Positions 1-6,017 of a DNA stretch of 11,735 nt are shown piece after piece; the stretch's first letter is position 1, and every line of letters starts with the position of its first letter. This DNA is from Pseudorhodobacter antarcticus. Its GTDB lineage: Bacteria; Pseudomonadota; Alphaproteobacteria; Rhodobacterales; Rhodobacteraceae. Location of the stretch: positions 1 to 11,735 of the forward strand of contig CAMDHB010000070.1 of the NCBI GenBank assembly GCA_945897655.1, given 5' to 3'. The notes under the pieces are model-generated. The model had not been told where the DNA came from. It saw only the letters and a list, made by a program, of their open reading frames with translations, and made no database searches. The position numbers were made by a program, and so were the translations under genes.

Positions 1-245
1 CCATCGTCCCAAAGCGAGGCATAGGGCGCGGGCGTGTCGTCGGAGGAGGGGTGGATCGAGCAATACTCGCTGTTGACCACACCCCACCCCCCCTCAGCCT
101 TGATCCCGCGCATGGTGGCCAGCGTTTGGGGGTACAGGTTGCCCATGCCGGTGCAATGCGGCACCTGCCAAAAGCGGTTGGGGGCCGTGACGGGGCCGAT
201 TTTCAGGGGCTGGAACAACGGGTCAAAACGGGGGTCGCGGGGCAT
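1..245 (-). CDS. NADH:flavin oxidoreductase / old yellow enzyme family protein (5' part only; runs off the left edge)
   Basis: The first 81 residues of a minus-strand protein are visible. The start MPRDPRFDPLFQPLKIGPVT, followed by an N-R-F motif, a V-P-H-C-T-G-M-G segment, an A-E-G-G-W-G segment and I-H-P-S-S-D, is the usual opening of the FMN-binding TIM barrel in the trimethylamine dehydrogenase / dimethylglycine demethylase branch of old yellow enzymes. Those members oxidatively demethylate small methylated amines or betaines and pass electrons through FMN, often with a 4Fe-4S cluster in the C-terminal half, which lies outside the window. The start is well set: AAGGAG lies about 6 nt before the ATG. 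The gene is divergent from the TetR gene with 105 bp between them, and a TetR-type palindrome sits in that gap. The family is clear; the exact substrate cannot be told from this fragment. Confidence 0.85.
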   Translation of the reverse strand, partial: MPRDPRFDPLFQPLKIGPVTAPNRFWQVPHCTGMGNLYPQTLATMRGIKAEGGWGVVNSEYCSIHPSSDDTPAPYASLWDD

Positions 246-263
246 GGGGGGCTCCTTTTGGTC

Positions 264-293
264 ATTCTGACCCCGCAGTCAAAATGAAGTCAA
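264..293 (-). promoter_or_regulatory. Candidate sigma-70 promoter for the flavin oxidoreductase gene
   Basis: On the minus strand TTGACT (288-293) is followed after 18 nt by CAGAAT (264-269). This would place the RNA start about 10 nt upstream of the Shine-Dalgarno. It is a by-eye match only. The palindrome at 324-340 lies about 30 bp upstream of the -35 box, so repression by direct overlap is not obvious. Confidence 0.35.
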
Positions 294-323
294 CGCTTTC
301 CCTTTGGTGGCAGGGCAGGTAGG

Positions 324-340
324 TTTGAACGCGGTTCAAA
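324..340. promoter_or_regulatory. Putative TetR operator O0 (TTTGAAC GCG GTTCAAA)
   Basis: A perfect 17-bp inverted repeat with a 3-nt centre lies 10 bp upstream of the TetR start codon, right before its Shine-Dalgarno. Its GAAC-N3-GTTC core is the same as in the three palindromes in front of pspA. Location and shared core suggest autoregulation by the TetR protein; binding is inferred. Confidence 0.65.
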
Positions 341-350
341 GGGGCGGAAG

Positions 351-944
351 ATGAGCAAGGTGGACGAGCGCAGGTCGGACCTGCGGGCGCAACTGGTGGC
401 GCTGGCGCAGACACAGATTGCGGCGCAGGGCATGGCGTCGCTCAGGGCACGCGATCTGGCGCGTGAGGCGGGCTGTGCGGTGGGCGCGATCTACAACGTG
501 TTTTCAGACATGAACGCACTGATTCTGGCGGTGAACGGCCAGACCTTCACCCGAATCGGTGCCGACGTGGGCGCTGCCGTGGTGGGGCACGAAGCCCTGC
601 CACCCGAGCGGCGGTTGATCCTGCTGGCCCGCGCCTATCTGAACTTTGCCGATCAAAACCACCATTTGTGGCGGGCCTTGTTCGACATCGACCTGCCCGA
701 TACCGAGGCCGTGCCGGACTGGTACCGACAGGACCTGAAGGCGCTGTTTTCCCATATTGCCAAACCGGTTTCCGAACTGTTTCAGGGGCTTGAGGGGCGT
801 GATCTGGATCTGATGGTTCGGGCGCTGTTCTCCTCGGTGCATGGCATCGTGGTTCTGGGCTTGCAAAACCGCATCTCGGGCGTGCCGAGGGCGCAGGTCG
901 AGGCGATGATCGAAGCGGTGCTGACGCGGATTTCCCGGGGCTGA
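351..944 (+). CDS. TetR/AcrR family transcriptional regulator with WHG-type C-terminal domain
   Basis: A 197-residue protein of normal TetR length. An N-terminal three-helix DNA-binding domain covers about residues 10-57, with the helix-turn-helix at about 31-52 (key residues L-R-A-R-D-L-A-R-E-A-G, then A-I-Y-N-V-F). The C-terminal half carries the S-S-V-H-G-I-V-V-L-G-L segment near residues 160-170, typical of the TetR C-terminal WHG domain. Such proteins are dimeric repressors released by a small ligand. A purine-rich GGCGGAAG precedes the ATG. One palindrome precedes this gene and three copies of the same core lie between its stop and pspA, so the likely targets are itself and the pspA-yiaAB operon, perhaps also the divergent oxidoreductase. 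The ligand or signal is unknown. Confidence 0.9.
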   Translation: MSKVDERRSDLRAQLVALAQTQIAAQGMASLRARDLAREAGCAVGAIYNVFSDMNALILAVNGQTFTRIGADVGAAVVGHEALPPERRLILLARAYLNFADQNHHLWRALFDIDLPDTEAVPDWYRQDLKALFSHIAKPVSELFQGLEGRDLDLMVRALFSSVHGIVVLGLQNRISGVPRAQVEAMIEAVLTRISRG

Positions 945-952
945 AGATTTCG

Positions 953-965
953 TGAACATCGTTCA
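953..965. promoter_or_regulatory. Putative TetR operator O1 (TGAAC ATC GTTCA)
   Basis: A 13-bp inverted repeat with a 3-nt centre, 8 nt after the TetR stop codon. It has the same core as O0, O2 and O3. It also forms the left arm of a 36-bp hairpin with O2. Confidence 0.65.
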
Positions 966-988
966 AGAATTATCTTGAACGATGTTCA
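953..988. repeat. 36-bp inverted repeat with 16-bp perfect arms, containing O1 and O2
   Basis: Positions 953-968 are the exact reverse complement of 973-988, with ATTA between them. Each arm contains one GAAC-N3-GTTC operator, so this is a palindrome made of palindromes. In RNA it would form a stable hairpin just after the tetR stop, but no T-run follows, so it is not a classic terminator. Confidence 0.85.
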
Positions 989-989
989 A
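975..989. promoter_or_regulatory. Putative TetR operator O2 (TTGAAC GAT GTTCAA)
   Basis: A 15-bp inverted repeat, the reverse complement of the O1/O3 sequence. It overlaps the best -35 box (TTGAAC, 975-980) for pspA, so a bound repressor would block RNA polymerase. Its centre is 23 bp from O1 and 34 bp from O3. Confidence 0.7.
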
Positions 990-1002
990 AACATGCTATG
1001 TC
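975..1002 (+). promoter_or_regulatory. Candidate pspA promoter
   Basis: TTGAAC (975-980) matches the sigma-70 -35 box at most positions. After 16 nt follows TATGTC (997-1002), preceded by TGC as in an extended -10. Transcription would start at about 1009, at the edge of O3. No sigma-54 -24/-12 element is evident, unlike the enterobacterial psp promoter. Confidence 0.5.
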
Positions 1003-1009
1003 TACTTCA

Positions 1010-1022
1010 TGAACATCGTTCA
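1010..1022. promoter_or_regulatory. Putative TetR operator O3 (TGAAC ATC GTTCA), abutting the pspA ribosome binding site
   Basis: A 13-bp inverted repeat; TGAACATCGTTCAAG at 1010-1024 is an exact copy of 953-967. It covers the predicted transcription start and runs directly into the Shine-Dalgarno AAGGAGG (1022-1028). Confidence 0.7.
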
Positions 1023-1035
1023 AGGAGGAGCGACA

Positions 1036-1707
1036 ATGTTTGGAACCCTGAAAACCCTGATGCAAGGCACCCATGCCCGGACAGAAGACCGTGTCCGCGC
1101 CGCCTATGCCATCGAACTGATCGACCAGAAAATCCGCGAAAGCGCCGATGGTCTGCGGCTGGCCAAGGCGACCCTCGCCAGCCTGATCCAGCGCCAGCGT
1201 GCCGAGGAGCGGAAGATTGCAGCACTGGCGACCCGCGCCGAAGACCTGATGGCCCGGGCGCGTGAAGCGCTGACTTCGGGCCGTGACGACTTGGCGACCG
1301 AGGCCGCTGAGGCGATTGCCGTGATGGAGAACGAATTGACCCTGCGCCGCGACACCCAAGCCCGGCTGGAAACGCGGGTGATGAAGATGCAGAACGGGGT
1401 CGAAACCGCGACACGCCGCCTGATCGACCTGCGGCAAGGTGCCATTGCCGCCCGCGCCGTGCGCGATGAACAGGCGCTGGCGGTGCGGATGCACAGCACC
1501 CTGTCCGGCCCCAGCCCGATGGCCGAGGCAGAAGAGTTGATCGCCGGCGTTCTGGGCCGCGACGACCCTTACGAGCAATCAGAAATCCTGGCCGAGATTG
1601 ACCGTGGCCTGAACCGCGAGGGGATTGCTGAAAAGCTGGCGGATCAGGGCTTTGGCCGCGCGCTGAAGTCGACCACCGCCGATGTGCTTGCCCGCCTTAA
1701 AGCCTGA
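1036..1707 (+). CDS. pspA: PspA/IM30 (phage shock protein A) family protein
   Basis: A 223-residue, charged, almost wholly helical protein of the usual PspA/IM30/Vipp1 length. A short N-terminal helix (MFGTLKTLMQ) is followed by the long coiled-coil hairpin (roughly residues 20-140) with family-like D-Q-K-I-R-E, R-A-R-E-A-L and M-K-M-Q features, and a C-terminal helix bundle (M-A-E-A-E-E-L onward). PspA-family proteins bind stressed inner membrane on the cytoplasmic side and polymerise as ESCRT-III-like scaffolds to limit proton leakage. I chose the ATG at 1036 because AAGGAGG lies 7 nt before it; an in-frame ATG at 982 lies inside operator O2 upstream of the promoter's -10. It is first in a likely operon with the yiaAB-type gene. 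Control by a neighbouring TetR protein, not PspF, is inferred from the operators. Confidence 0.88.
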   Translation: MFGTLKTLMQGTHARTEDRVRAAYAIELIDQKIRESADGLRLAKATLASLIQRQRAEERKIAALATRAEDLMARAREALTSGRDDLATEAAEAIAVMENELTLRRDTQARLETRVMKMQNGVETATRRLIDLRQGAIAARAVRDEQALAVRMHSTLSGPSPMAEAEELIAGVLGRDDPYEQSEILAEIDRGLNREGIAEKLADQGFGRALKSTTADVLARLKA

Positions 1708-1708
1708 A

Positions 1709-1746
1709 CCCCCCCCCCTTTGACCCCCGAAATTTGACCCCTGAAA
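1709..1746 (+). repeat. C10 tract and 14-nt tandem repeat in the pspA-yiaAB spacer
   Basis: Ten consecutive C residues (1709-1718) start one base after the pspA stop. They are followed by TTTGACCCCCGAAA (1719-1732) and directly by TTTGACCCCTGAAA (1733-1746), identical at 13 of 14 positions. The second copy ends just before the Shine-Dalgarno of the next gene. No function is known; a recent duplication by slippage is the simplest origin. Confidence 0.85.
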
Positions 1747-1758
1747 CAGGAGAGAACC

Positions 1759-2040
1759 ATGAAAACCCAACGCGCTGACAACAATCTGATCCAAACCCTG
1801 AACCTGGGCGGCGTCGTCGCAGCCTATGTGCTGCTGGCCATATCGCTGTGGCTGTCAACCGAGGTGCCGCTGGCGACCAAGGGCTATTGGGGGATGGGGG
1901 TGCTGCTGCTGACGCTGAGCCTGGTCAATGTCGTCAAATACCGCTTTGACGCCCAAGCCAGCATCGACCGGATCAAACAGCTGGAAGACGCCCATAACGA
2001 ACGCCTGCTGGCCGAGTTTGTGACGGACAAGAAGGCCTGA
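1759..2040 (+). CDS. YiaA/YiaB-type two-helix inner-membrane protein
   Basis: A 93-residue protein with two predicted membrane helices (about residues 17-33 and 43-60). The loop and start of the second helix, T-E-V-P-L-A-T-K-G-Y-W-G-M-G, matches the W-x-l-x-l-x-x-K-G-Y signature of the YiaAB two-helix domain. A charged, probably coiled-coil cytoplasmic tail (from about residue 64, I-D-R-I-K-Q-L-E-D-A) follows. AGGAG precedes the ATG by about 8 nt. It lies 51 nt behind pspA on the same strand and before a shared hairpin, so it is probably co-transcribed and may be a membrane partner or anchor for the PspA-like protein. That role is inference; the family has no well-defined biochemical function. 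Confidence 0.8.
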   Translation: MKTQRADNNLIQTLNLGGVVAAYVLLAISLWLSTEVPLATKGYWGMGVLLLTLSLVNVVKYRFDAQASIDRIKQLEDAHNERLLAEFVTDKKA

Positions 2041-2052
2041 CCTACCGCAAAC

Positions 2053-2084
2053 ACACAGGGCCCGCCGGTTGGCGGGCCCTGTGT
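2053..2084. terminator. Strong hairpin between convergent yiaAB and glyA
   Basis: A 14-bp perfect GC-rich stem (2053-2066 with 2071-2084) closes on a GGTT loop. It starts 13 nt after the yiaAB stop and ends 14 nt after the glyA stop on the other strand. The T content after the stem is modest on both sides, so it probably serves both genes. Confidence 0.8.
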
Positions 2085-2097
2085 CATTCTTGCCAGA

Positions 2098-3384
2098 TCA
2101 CAGCCCCGGATAGATCGGGAACCGCTGGCACAAAGCCTCGACCTTGGCGCGCACCGCAGCCTCGACCGCCGCATTGCCAGCCTCGCCATTGGCGGCCAGA
2201 CCGTCGACCACTTCGACAATCCAGTCGGCAATCGCGCGGAACTCCGCCTCACCAAAGCCGCGCGTGGTCCCTGCCGGGGTGCCCAGACGGATACCGCTGG
2301 TAACAAACGGCTTTTCGGGGTCAAACGGCACGCCGTTCTTGTTGCAGGTGATGTGCGCGCGGCCCAAGGCAGCCTCGGTCGCCTTGCCCGTCACACCCTT
2401 GGGCCGCAGATCGGCCAGCATCAGGTGGTTGTCGGTGCCGCCCGAAACGATGTTGATCCCGCCCTTCATCAACTGATCCGCCATCGCCTTGGCGTTGGCG
2501 ACCACGGCCGTGATGTAGTCCTTGAAGTCGGGGCGCAGCGCCTCGCCAAAGGCCACGGCCTTGGCGGCGATCACATGCATCAGGGGCCCACCTTGCAGGC
2601 CCGGAAACACGGCGGTGTTGATCTTCTTGGCGATGTCATCCTTGTTGGTCAGGATCATCCCACCACGCGGCCCGCGCAGGGATTTGTGGGTGGTCGTCGT
2701 GACCACGTCCGCCACGTCCAGGGGCGACGGATGCAGCCCGGCTGCCACCAGACCGGCAATATGCGCCATGTCGACCATCATATAGGCACCCACCTCGTCG
2801 GCAATCGCGCGGAACGCCTGCCAATCCCAGGTCCGGCTGTAAGCCGTGCCGCCTGCGATGATCAGCTTGGGCTTATGCTCCAACGCCTGCTCGCGGATCA
2901 CGTCCATATCCAGCATCTCGTCCTGCTGGCGCACGCCGTAAGACACCACGTTGAACCACTTGCCCGACATGTTCACCGGCGAACCATGCGTCAGATGCCC
3001 GCCCGAGTTCAGATCCAGCCCCATGAAGGTATCGCCCGGCTGCAGCAGGGCCAGAAACACCGCCTGATTGGCCTGGCTGCCGGAATTCGGCTGCACATTG
3101 GCATAGCCGCAGTTGAACAGCTTTTTCGCCCGCTCAATCGCCAACGTCTCGGCAATGTCGACATACTGGCAGCCGCCATAGTACCGCTTGCCCGGATACC
3201 CTTCGGCATATTTGTTGGTCATCACCGAGCCCTGCGCCTCCATCACGGCGCGGCTGACGATGTTTTCCGACGCGATCAACTCGATCTCTTCGCGCTGGCG
3301 ACCCAGTTCCCGCGTGATCGAATCGGCAATTTCGGGGTCGGCCAGGGCGAGGCTCTGGTTGAAAAATCCCTGCATGGTGTTCAT
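2098..3384 (-). CDS. glyA: Serine hydroxymethyltransferase
   Basis: A 428-residue protein, normal length for bacterial SHMT. It interconverts serine plus tetrahydrofolate with glycine plus 5,10-methylene-tetrahydrofolate in the cytoplasm, the main source of one-carbon units, using pyridoxal phosphate. Visible hallmarks: E-L-I-A-S-E-N (residues 35-41), N-K-Y-A-E-G-Y-P-G-K-R-Y-Y-G-G (57-71), N-S-G-G-H-L-T-H-G (126-134), V-D-M-A-H-I-A-G (D205, H208) and the PLP-lysine motif T-T-T-H-K-S-L-R-G-P-R-G (lysine 234). The ATG at 3384 is chosen because AAGGAG lies upstream at good distance; a second ATG three codons later is possible. The reading frame stays open far upstream, but that part is antisense to nadK and not coding. 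Divergent from nadK. Confidence 0.98.
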   Translation of the reverse strand: MNTMQGFFNQSLALADPEIADSITRELGRQREEIELIASENIVSRAVMEAQGSVMTNKYAEGYPGKRYYGGCQYVDIAETLAIERAKKLFNCGYANVQPNSGSQANQAVFLALLQPGDTFMGLDLNSGGHLTHGSPVNMSGKWFNVVSYGVRQQDEMLDMDVIREQALEHKPKLIIAGGTAYSRTWDWQAFRAIADEVGAYMMVDMAHIAGLVAAGLHPSPLDVADVVTTTTHKSLRGPRGGMILTNKDDIAKKINTAVFPGLQGGPLMHVIAAKAVAFGEALRPDFKDYITAVVANAKAMADQLMKGGINIVSGGTDNHLMLADLRPKGVTGKATEAALGRAHITCNKNGVPFDPEKPFVTSGIRLGTPAGTTRGFGEAEFRAIADWIVEVVDGLAANGEAGNAAVEAAVRAKVEALCQRFPIYPGL

Positions 3385-3477
3385 CGGTATCTCCTTCAGT
3401 GGTTCGGATCTTTGTAAGCAGATCACATATTGCGGGAAAGCGAGAAAGCGACACCGAATGACACAGCCGCGAAAAAA

Positions 3478-3493
3478 GTTTCCTATAGGAAAC
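3478..3493. promoter_or_regulatory. Perfect 16-bp palindrome between glyA and nadK (GTTTCCTATAGGAAAC)
   Basis: The sequence equals its own reverse complement over 16 bp with no spacer. It lies about 94 bp upstream of glyA and about 102 bp upstream of nadK in a 210-bp divergent intergenic region. This is a typical place for a dimeric regulator site. I cannot assign it to a known regulator. A partial half-site (CAGGAAAC) occurs at 3517-3524. Confidence 0.6.
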
Positions 3494-3594
3494 ACGGCGG
3501 ATTCGGTCGGCCCGGGCAGGAAACAGGGGGTTGAGTTTGCCGTGAAGCCTGCCAAGACTGCGCGCAACCGGGATCGCCGGTGAGGGAGACGCGG

Positions 3595-4359
3595 TTGGCT
3601 GACGGCAAGATCACCTTTCGGGCCAGCAATGCACCGGCGGCGCAAGAGGCATTGGCGCGTCTGGTGGCGCTGTATGGCCAGCATCCGCTGGAGGCGGCGG
3701 GGGTTGTGGTCTGTCTGGGCGGCGACGGCTTCATGCTGCAAACCCTGCATGAAACCCAAGGTGCCGGTCTGCCGGTCTATGGCATGAACTGCGGCACGGT
3801 CGGGTTCTTGATGAACACCTATCAGATTGACGCCCTGCCTGAACGCCTTGCCGCCGCCGAAATGGCCGTGATCAACCCGCTTGCCATGCGCGCGGAGGCC
3901 CCCGATGGCAGCGTGACCGAGGCGCTGGCGATCAACGAGGTGTCGCTGCTGCGGGCCGGGCCGCAGGCGGCGAAGTTGCGCATTTCGGTCGATGGCAAGG
4001 AACGGTTGGCGGAACTGGTCTGTGACGGCGCGCTTTTGTCCACACCCGCCGGGTCCACCGCCTATAACTACTCGGCCCACGGCCCGATCCTGCCCATCGG
4101 GGCCGATATTCTGGCCCTGACGGCGGTCGCCGCCTTTCGCCCCCGCCGTTGGCGCGGGGCACTGTTGCCCAAAACCGCCGTGGTGCGGTTTGATGTTCTG
4201 GACCCCGACCGCCGCCCGGTCAGGGCCGATGCCGACACGCGGGCCGTGCGGCGGGTGGTCAGTGTGGAAATCCGGTCCGAACCCAATGTCAGCCACCGCA
4301 TTCTGTTCGACCCCGGGCATGGGCTGGAAGAGCGGTTGATCGTAGAACAGTTCGCCTGA
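3595..4359 (+). CDS. nadK: NAD kinase
   Basis: A 254-residue ATP-NAD kinase that phosphorylates NAD+ to NADP+ in the cytoplasm. Motifs: C-L-G-G-D-G-F-M (GGDG at residues 42-45), Y-G-M-N-C-G-T-V-G-F-L-M-N, I-N-E-V (N114, E115) and C-D-G-A-L-L-S-T-P-A-G-S-T-A-Y (143-157). The C-terminal H-R-I-L-F-D-P-G-H-G-L-E-E-R is as in alphaproteobacterial homologues. There is no ATG. I chose TTG 3595, giving MADGKITFRASNAPAAQ, because GGGAG (3584-3588) sits 6 nt before it and the length fits the family. A GTG at 3580 would add five residues but has a poorer ribosome binding site. Catalytic identity is secure; the start is less so. Confidence 0.95.
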   Translation: MADGKITFRASNAPAAQEALARLVALYGQHPLEAAGVVVCLGGDGFMLQTLHETQGAGLPVYGMNCGTVGFLMNTYQIDALPERLAAAEMAVINPLAMRAEAPDGSVTEALAINEVSLLRAGPQAAKLRISVDGKERLAELVCDGALLSTPAGSTAYNYSAHGPILPIGADILALTAVAAFRPRRWRGALLPKTAVVRFDVLDPDRRPVRADADTRAVRRVVSVEIRSEPNVSHRILFDPGHGLEERLIVEQFA

Positions 4360-4370
4360 CGCGGACCACC

Positions 4371-4414
4371 CAAATTTCTACGAAGAAATTTGCAAAACTT
4401 TTCGAAAAGTTTTG
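4371..4414. repeat. Two abutting 22-bp AT-rich palindromes after nadK
   Basis: Positions 4371-4392 form a palindrome with one mismatched pair (arms CAAATTTCT / AGAAATTTG). Positions 4393-4414 form a perfect 22-bp palindrome (CAAAACTTTTC / GAAAAGTTTTG). Both are centred on CG and touch with no spacer. They begin 12 nt after the nadK stop and contrast sharply with the GC-rich surroundings. They could fold as tandem hairpins and act as a weak terminator or mRNA end stabiliser, or be a dispersed repeat. There is no clean T-run after the second. Confidence 0.8.
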
Positions 4415-4612
4415 GGTTCGGGCCCCGCAGACCGGTTCCCCTTGACATTGCGCCCGAATGCGCCCATCTGCCCCCTGTCCGAAGCCCGTGCCGCGTGAGC
4501 ACCTGAAGGCCCGGACAAGGTTCCCACCATCACGCAGGGGCACCGCAGTGTGCACGGTCGTTCGCATCCGCGGACGGCGAGGGCCCATTGCCTCTGACGA
4601 TTTGGGACTATC
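4415..4612 (+). other. Gene-free leader region upstream of the DEAD-box helicase
   Basis: These 198 bp hold no credible gene. A TTGACA at 4442-4447 is a perfect -35 box, but the hexamer at the right distance (about 4465-4470) is a poor -10, so the promoter is uncertain. If transcription starts there, the helicase mRNA would carry a leader of roughly 140 nt. No clear riboswitch structure was found by eye. Confidence 0.35.
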
Positions 4613-5986
4613 ATGACCACATTTGCCGAACTTGGCCTTTCGCCCAAGCTGCTGAAAGCGCTTGAAAAAACTACAATGCAGACGCCGACGCCGATCCAGA
4701 CGCAGGCCATTCCGCATATCATGCGCGGTGCCGACCTGATGGGTCTGGCGCAAACTGGCACGGGCAAGACGGCGGCCTTTGGCCTGCCCTTGCTGCACCG
4801 CTTGCTTGACATAGGGCACCCGCCCGCGCCGCGCCGTGTGCGCGCGCTGATCCTCGCCCCGACGCGGGAACTGGTGAACCAGATTGCCGAAAACTTTATG
4901 GTTTTCACCAAGGGCACTGCCGTCAAGGTGACGATGGTTGTGGGCGGCGCCTCGCTGTTCCGGCAAGCCGAACGCCTGTCCAAGGGGTCCGACGTGCTGG
5001 TTGCCACCCCGGGCCGTCTGATCGACCTGATCGAGCGTGGCGATGTCTCGCTGGAAGACACCGGTTATCTGGTGCTGGACGAGGCCGATCAGATGCTGGA
5101 CATGGGCTTTATCCATTCCCTGCGCCGCATCGCCAAGCATATCCCGGTCAAGCGTCAGACGCTGCTCTTCAGCGCCACGATGCCCAAGGATATCGAAGAA
5201 CTGGCCAGCACCTATCTGCGCAACCCGATCAAGGTGCAGGTCGCCCCGCCCGGCAAGCCGATCGAGAAAATCGTCCAAGGGGTTCACTATATCCCCAATG
5301 GCGACAAGGCCAAGCTGTTGGAAACCTATCTGAAAAAGCATGAGGGCGAGCAGGCGCTGGTCTTTGGCCGCACCAAGCATGGCAGCGAAAAGCTGTACAA
5401 GTTGCTGCTCTCTTGGGGCTTCAAGGCAGGCTCGATCCACGGCAACAAGAGCCAGAATCAGCGCGACAAGACCTTGGCTGAATTCCGTGAAGGCACGATG
5501 CAGGTGCTGGTGGCGACCGATGTTGCTGCGCGAGGGATTGATATTCCGGGTGTGCGGCACGTCTATAACTATGACATGCCGAACGTGCCCGAAAACTATG
5601 TCCACCGCATTGGCCGGACCGCCCGCGCCGGGGCCGAAGGCACCGCCGTGGCGTTCTGCGCCCCGGCCGAGATGAGCGAGTTGCAAGCCGTTGAAAAGCT
5701 GCTGAAAAAGCCCATTCCGGTGATCGGTGGCGCGCCGTGGTCGGCCTCGGCTGTGGCGGCAGATCCCAAGCCCGCCCAGCGTGGCGGCCAGCGTCCGTCG
5801 CATGCGCCGCGCGCCCAGCAAGGCAAACCGGCACAGGGCAAGCCCGCTGGCGCAAAGCCTGCGCCCAAGCCGCAGCCCCGGCCCGCCGCGAAAGCGGCAG
5901 CCCCCGCTGCCGCACGCCCCGCCTCCGCCCCGCGCCGCGCCGAAGGGGGCAAACTGTCCCGTGGCCCGCAGCGCTGGACCAGCTGA
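4613..5986 (+). CDS. rhlE: DEAD-box ATP-dependent RNA helicase, RhlE type
   Basis: A 457-residue helicase that uses ATP to unwind short RNA duplexes, acting in ribosome assembly or RNA decay. All core motifs are present: F4 and T-P-I-Q (Q motif, about 26-29), A-Q-T-G-T-G-K-T (46-53), P-T-R-E-L (83-87), T-P-G-R (132-135), D-E-A-D (156-159), S-A-T (187-189), V-A-T-D-V-A-A-R-G-I-D-I and H-R-I-G-R-T-A-R (331-338). From about residue 372 a low-complexity tail of about 85 residues rich in A, P, K, Q and R follows, a probable disordered RNA-binding extension as in RhlE proteins. GGGA precedes the ATG by 5 nt. It appears monocistronic: a palindrome pair and leader before, a hairpin after. Assignment to the RhlE branch over SrmB/CsdA-like branches rests on overall resemblance. 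Confidence 0.93.
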   Translation: MTTFAELGLSPKLLKALEKTTMQTPTPIQTQAIPHIMRGADLMGLAQTGTGKTAAFGLPLLHRLLDIGHPPAPRRVRALILAPTRELVNQIAENFMVFTKGTAVKVTMVVGGASLFRQAERLSKGSDVLVATPGRLIDLIERGDVSLEDTGYLVLDEADQMLDMGFIHSLRRIAKHIPVKRQTLLFSATMPKDIEELASTYLRNPIKVQVAPPGKPIEKIVQGVHYIPNGDKAKLLETYLKKHEGEQALVFGRTKHGSEKLYKLLLSWGFKAGSIHGNKSQNQRDKTLAEFREGTMQVLVATDVAARGIDIPGVRHVYNYDMPNVPENYVHRIGRTARAGAEGTAVAFCAPAEMSELQAVEKLLKKPIPVIGGAPWSASAVAADPKPAQRGGQRPSHAPRAQQGKPAQGKPAGAKPAPKPQPRPAAKAAAPAAARPASAPRRAEGGKLSRGPQRWTS

Positions 5987-5993
5987 TAAGGCC

Positions 5994-6017
5994 GGGCTGC
6001 GGTTCACGCCGCAGCCC
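5994..6017 (+). terminator. Hairpin after the helicase gene
   Basis: GGGCTGCGG (5994-6002) pairs with CCGCAGCCC (6009-6017) around a 6-nt loop, starting 7 nt after the stop codon. It is followed by ATTCCC, a weak T content, so termination efficiency is uncertain. Confidence 0.6.

Noticed and set aside
982..1035. N-terminal extension of PspA from the ATG at 982
   Set aside because: It would start inside operator O2, lacks a ribosome binding site and lies upstream of the predicted transcription start; AAGGAGG precedes the ATG at 1036.
2353..3417. 354-codon open frame on the plus strand
   Set aside because: It is antisense to glyA throughout; the peptide is histidine/glutamine/arginine-rich and resembles no family. 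Long antisense frames are expected in GC-rich coding DNA.
3385..4320. Upstream 312-codon extension of the glyA frame
   Set aside because: SHMT begins at 3384 with a good ribosome binding site; the extension is antisense to nadK and crosses the intergenic region.
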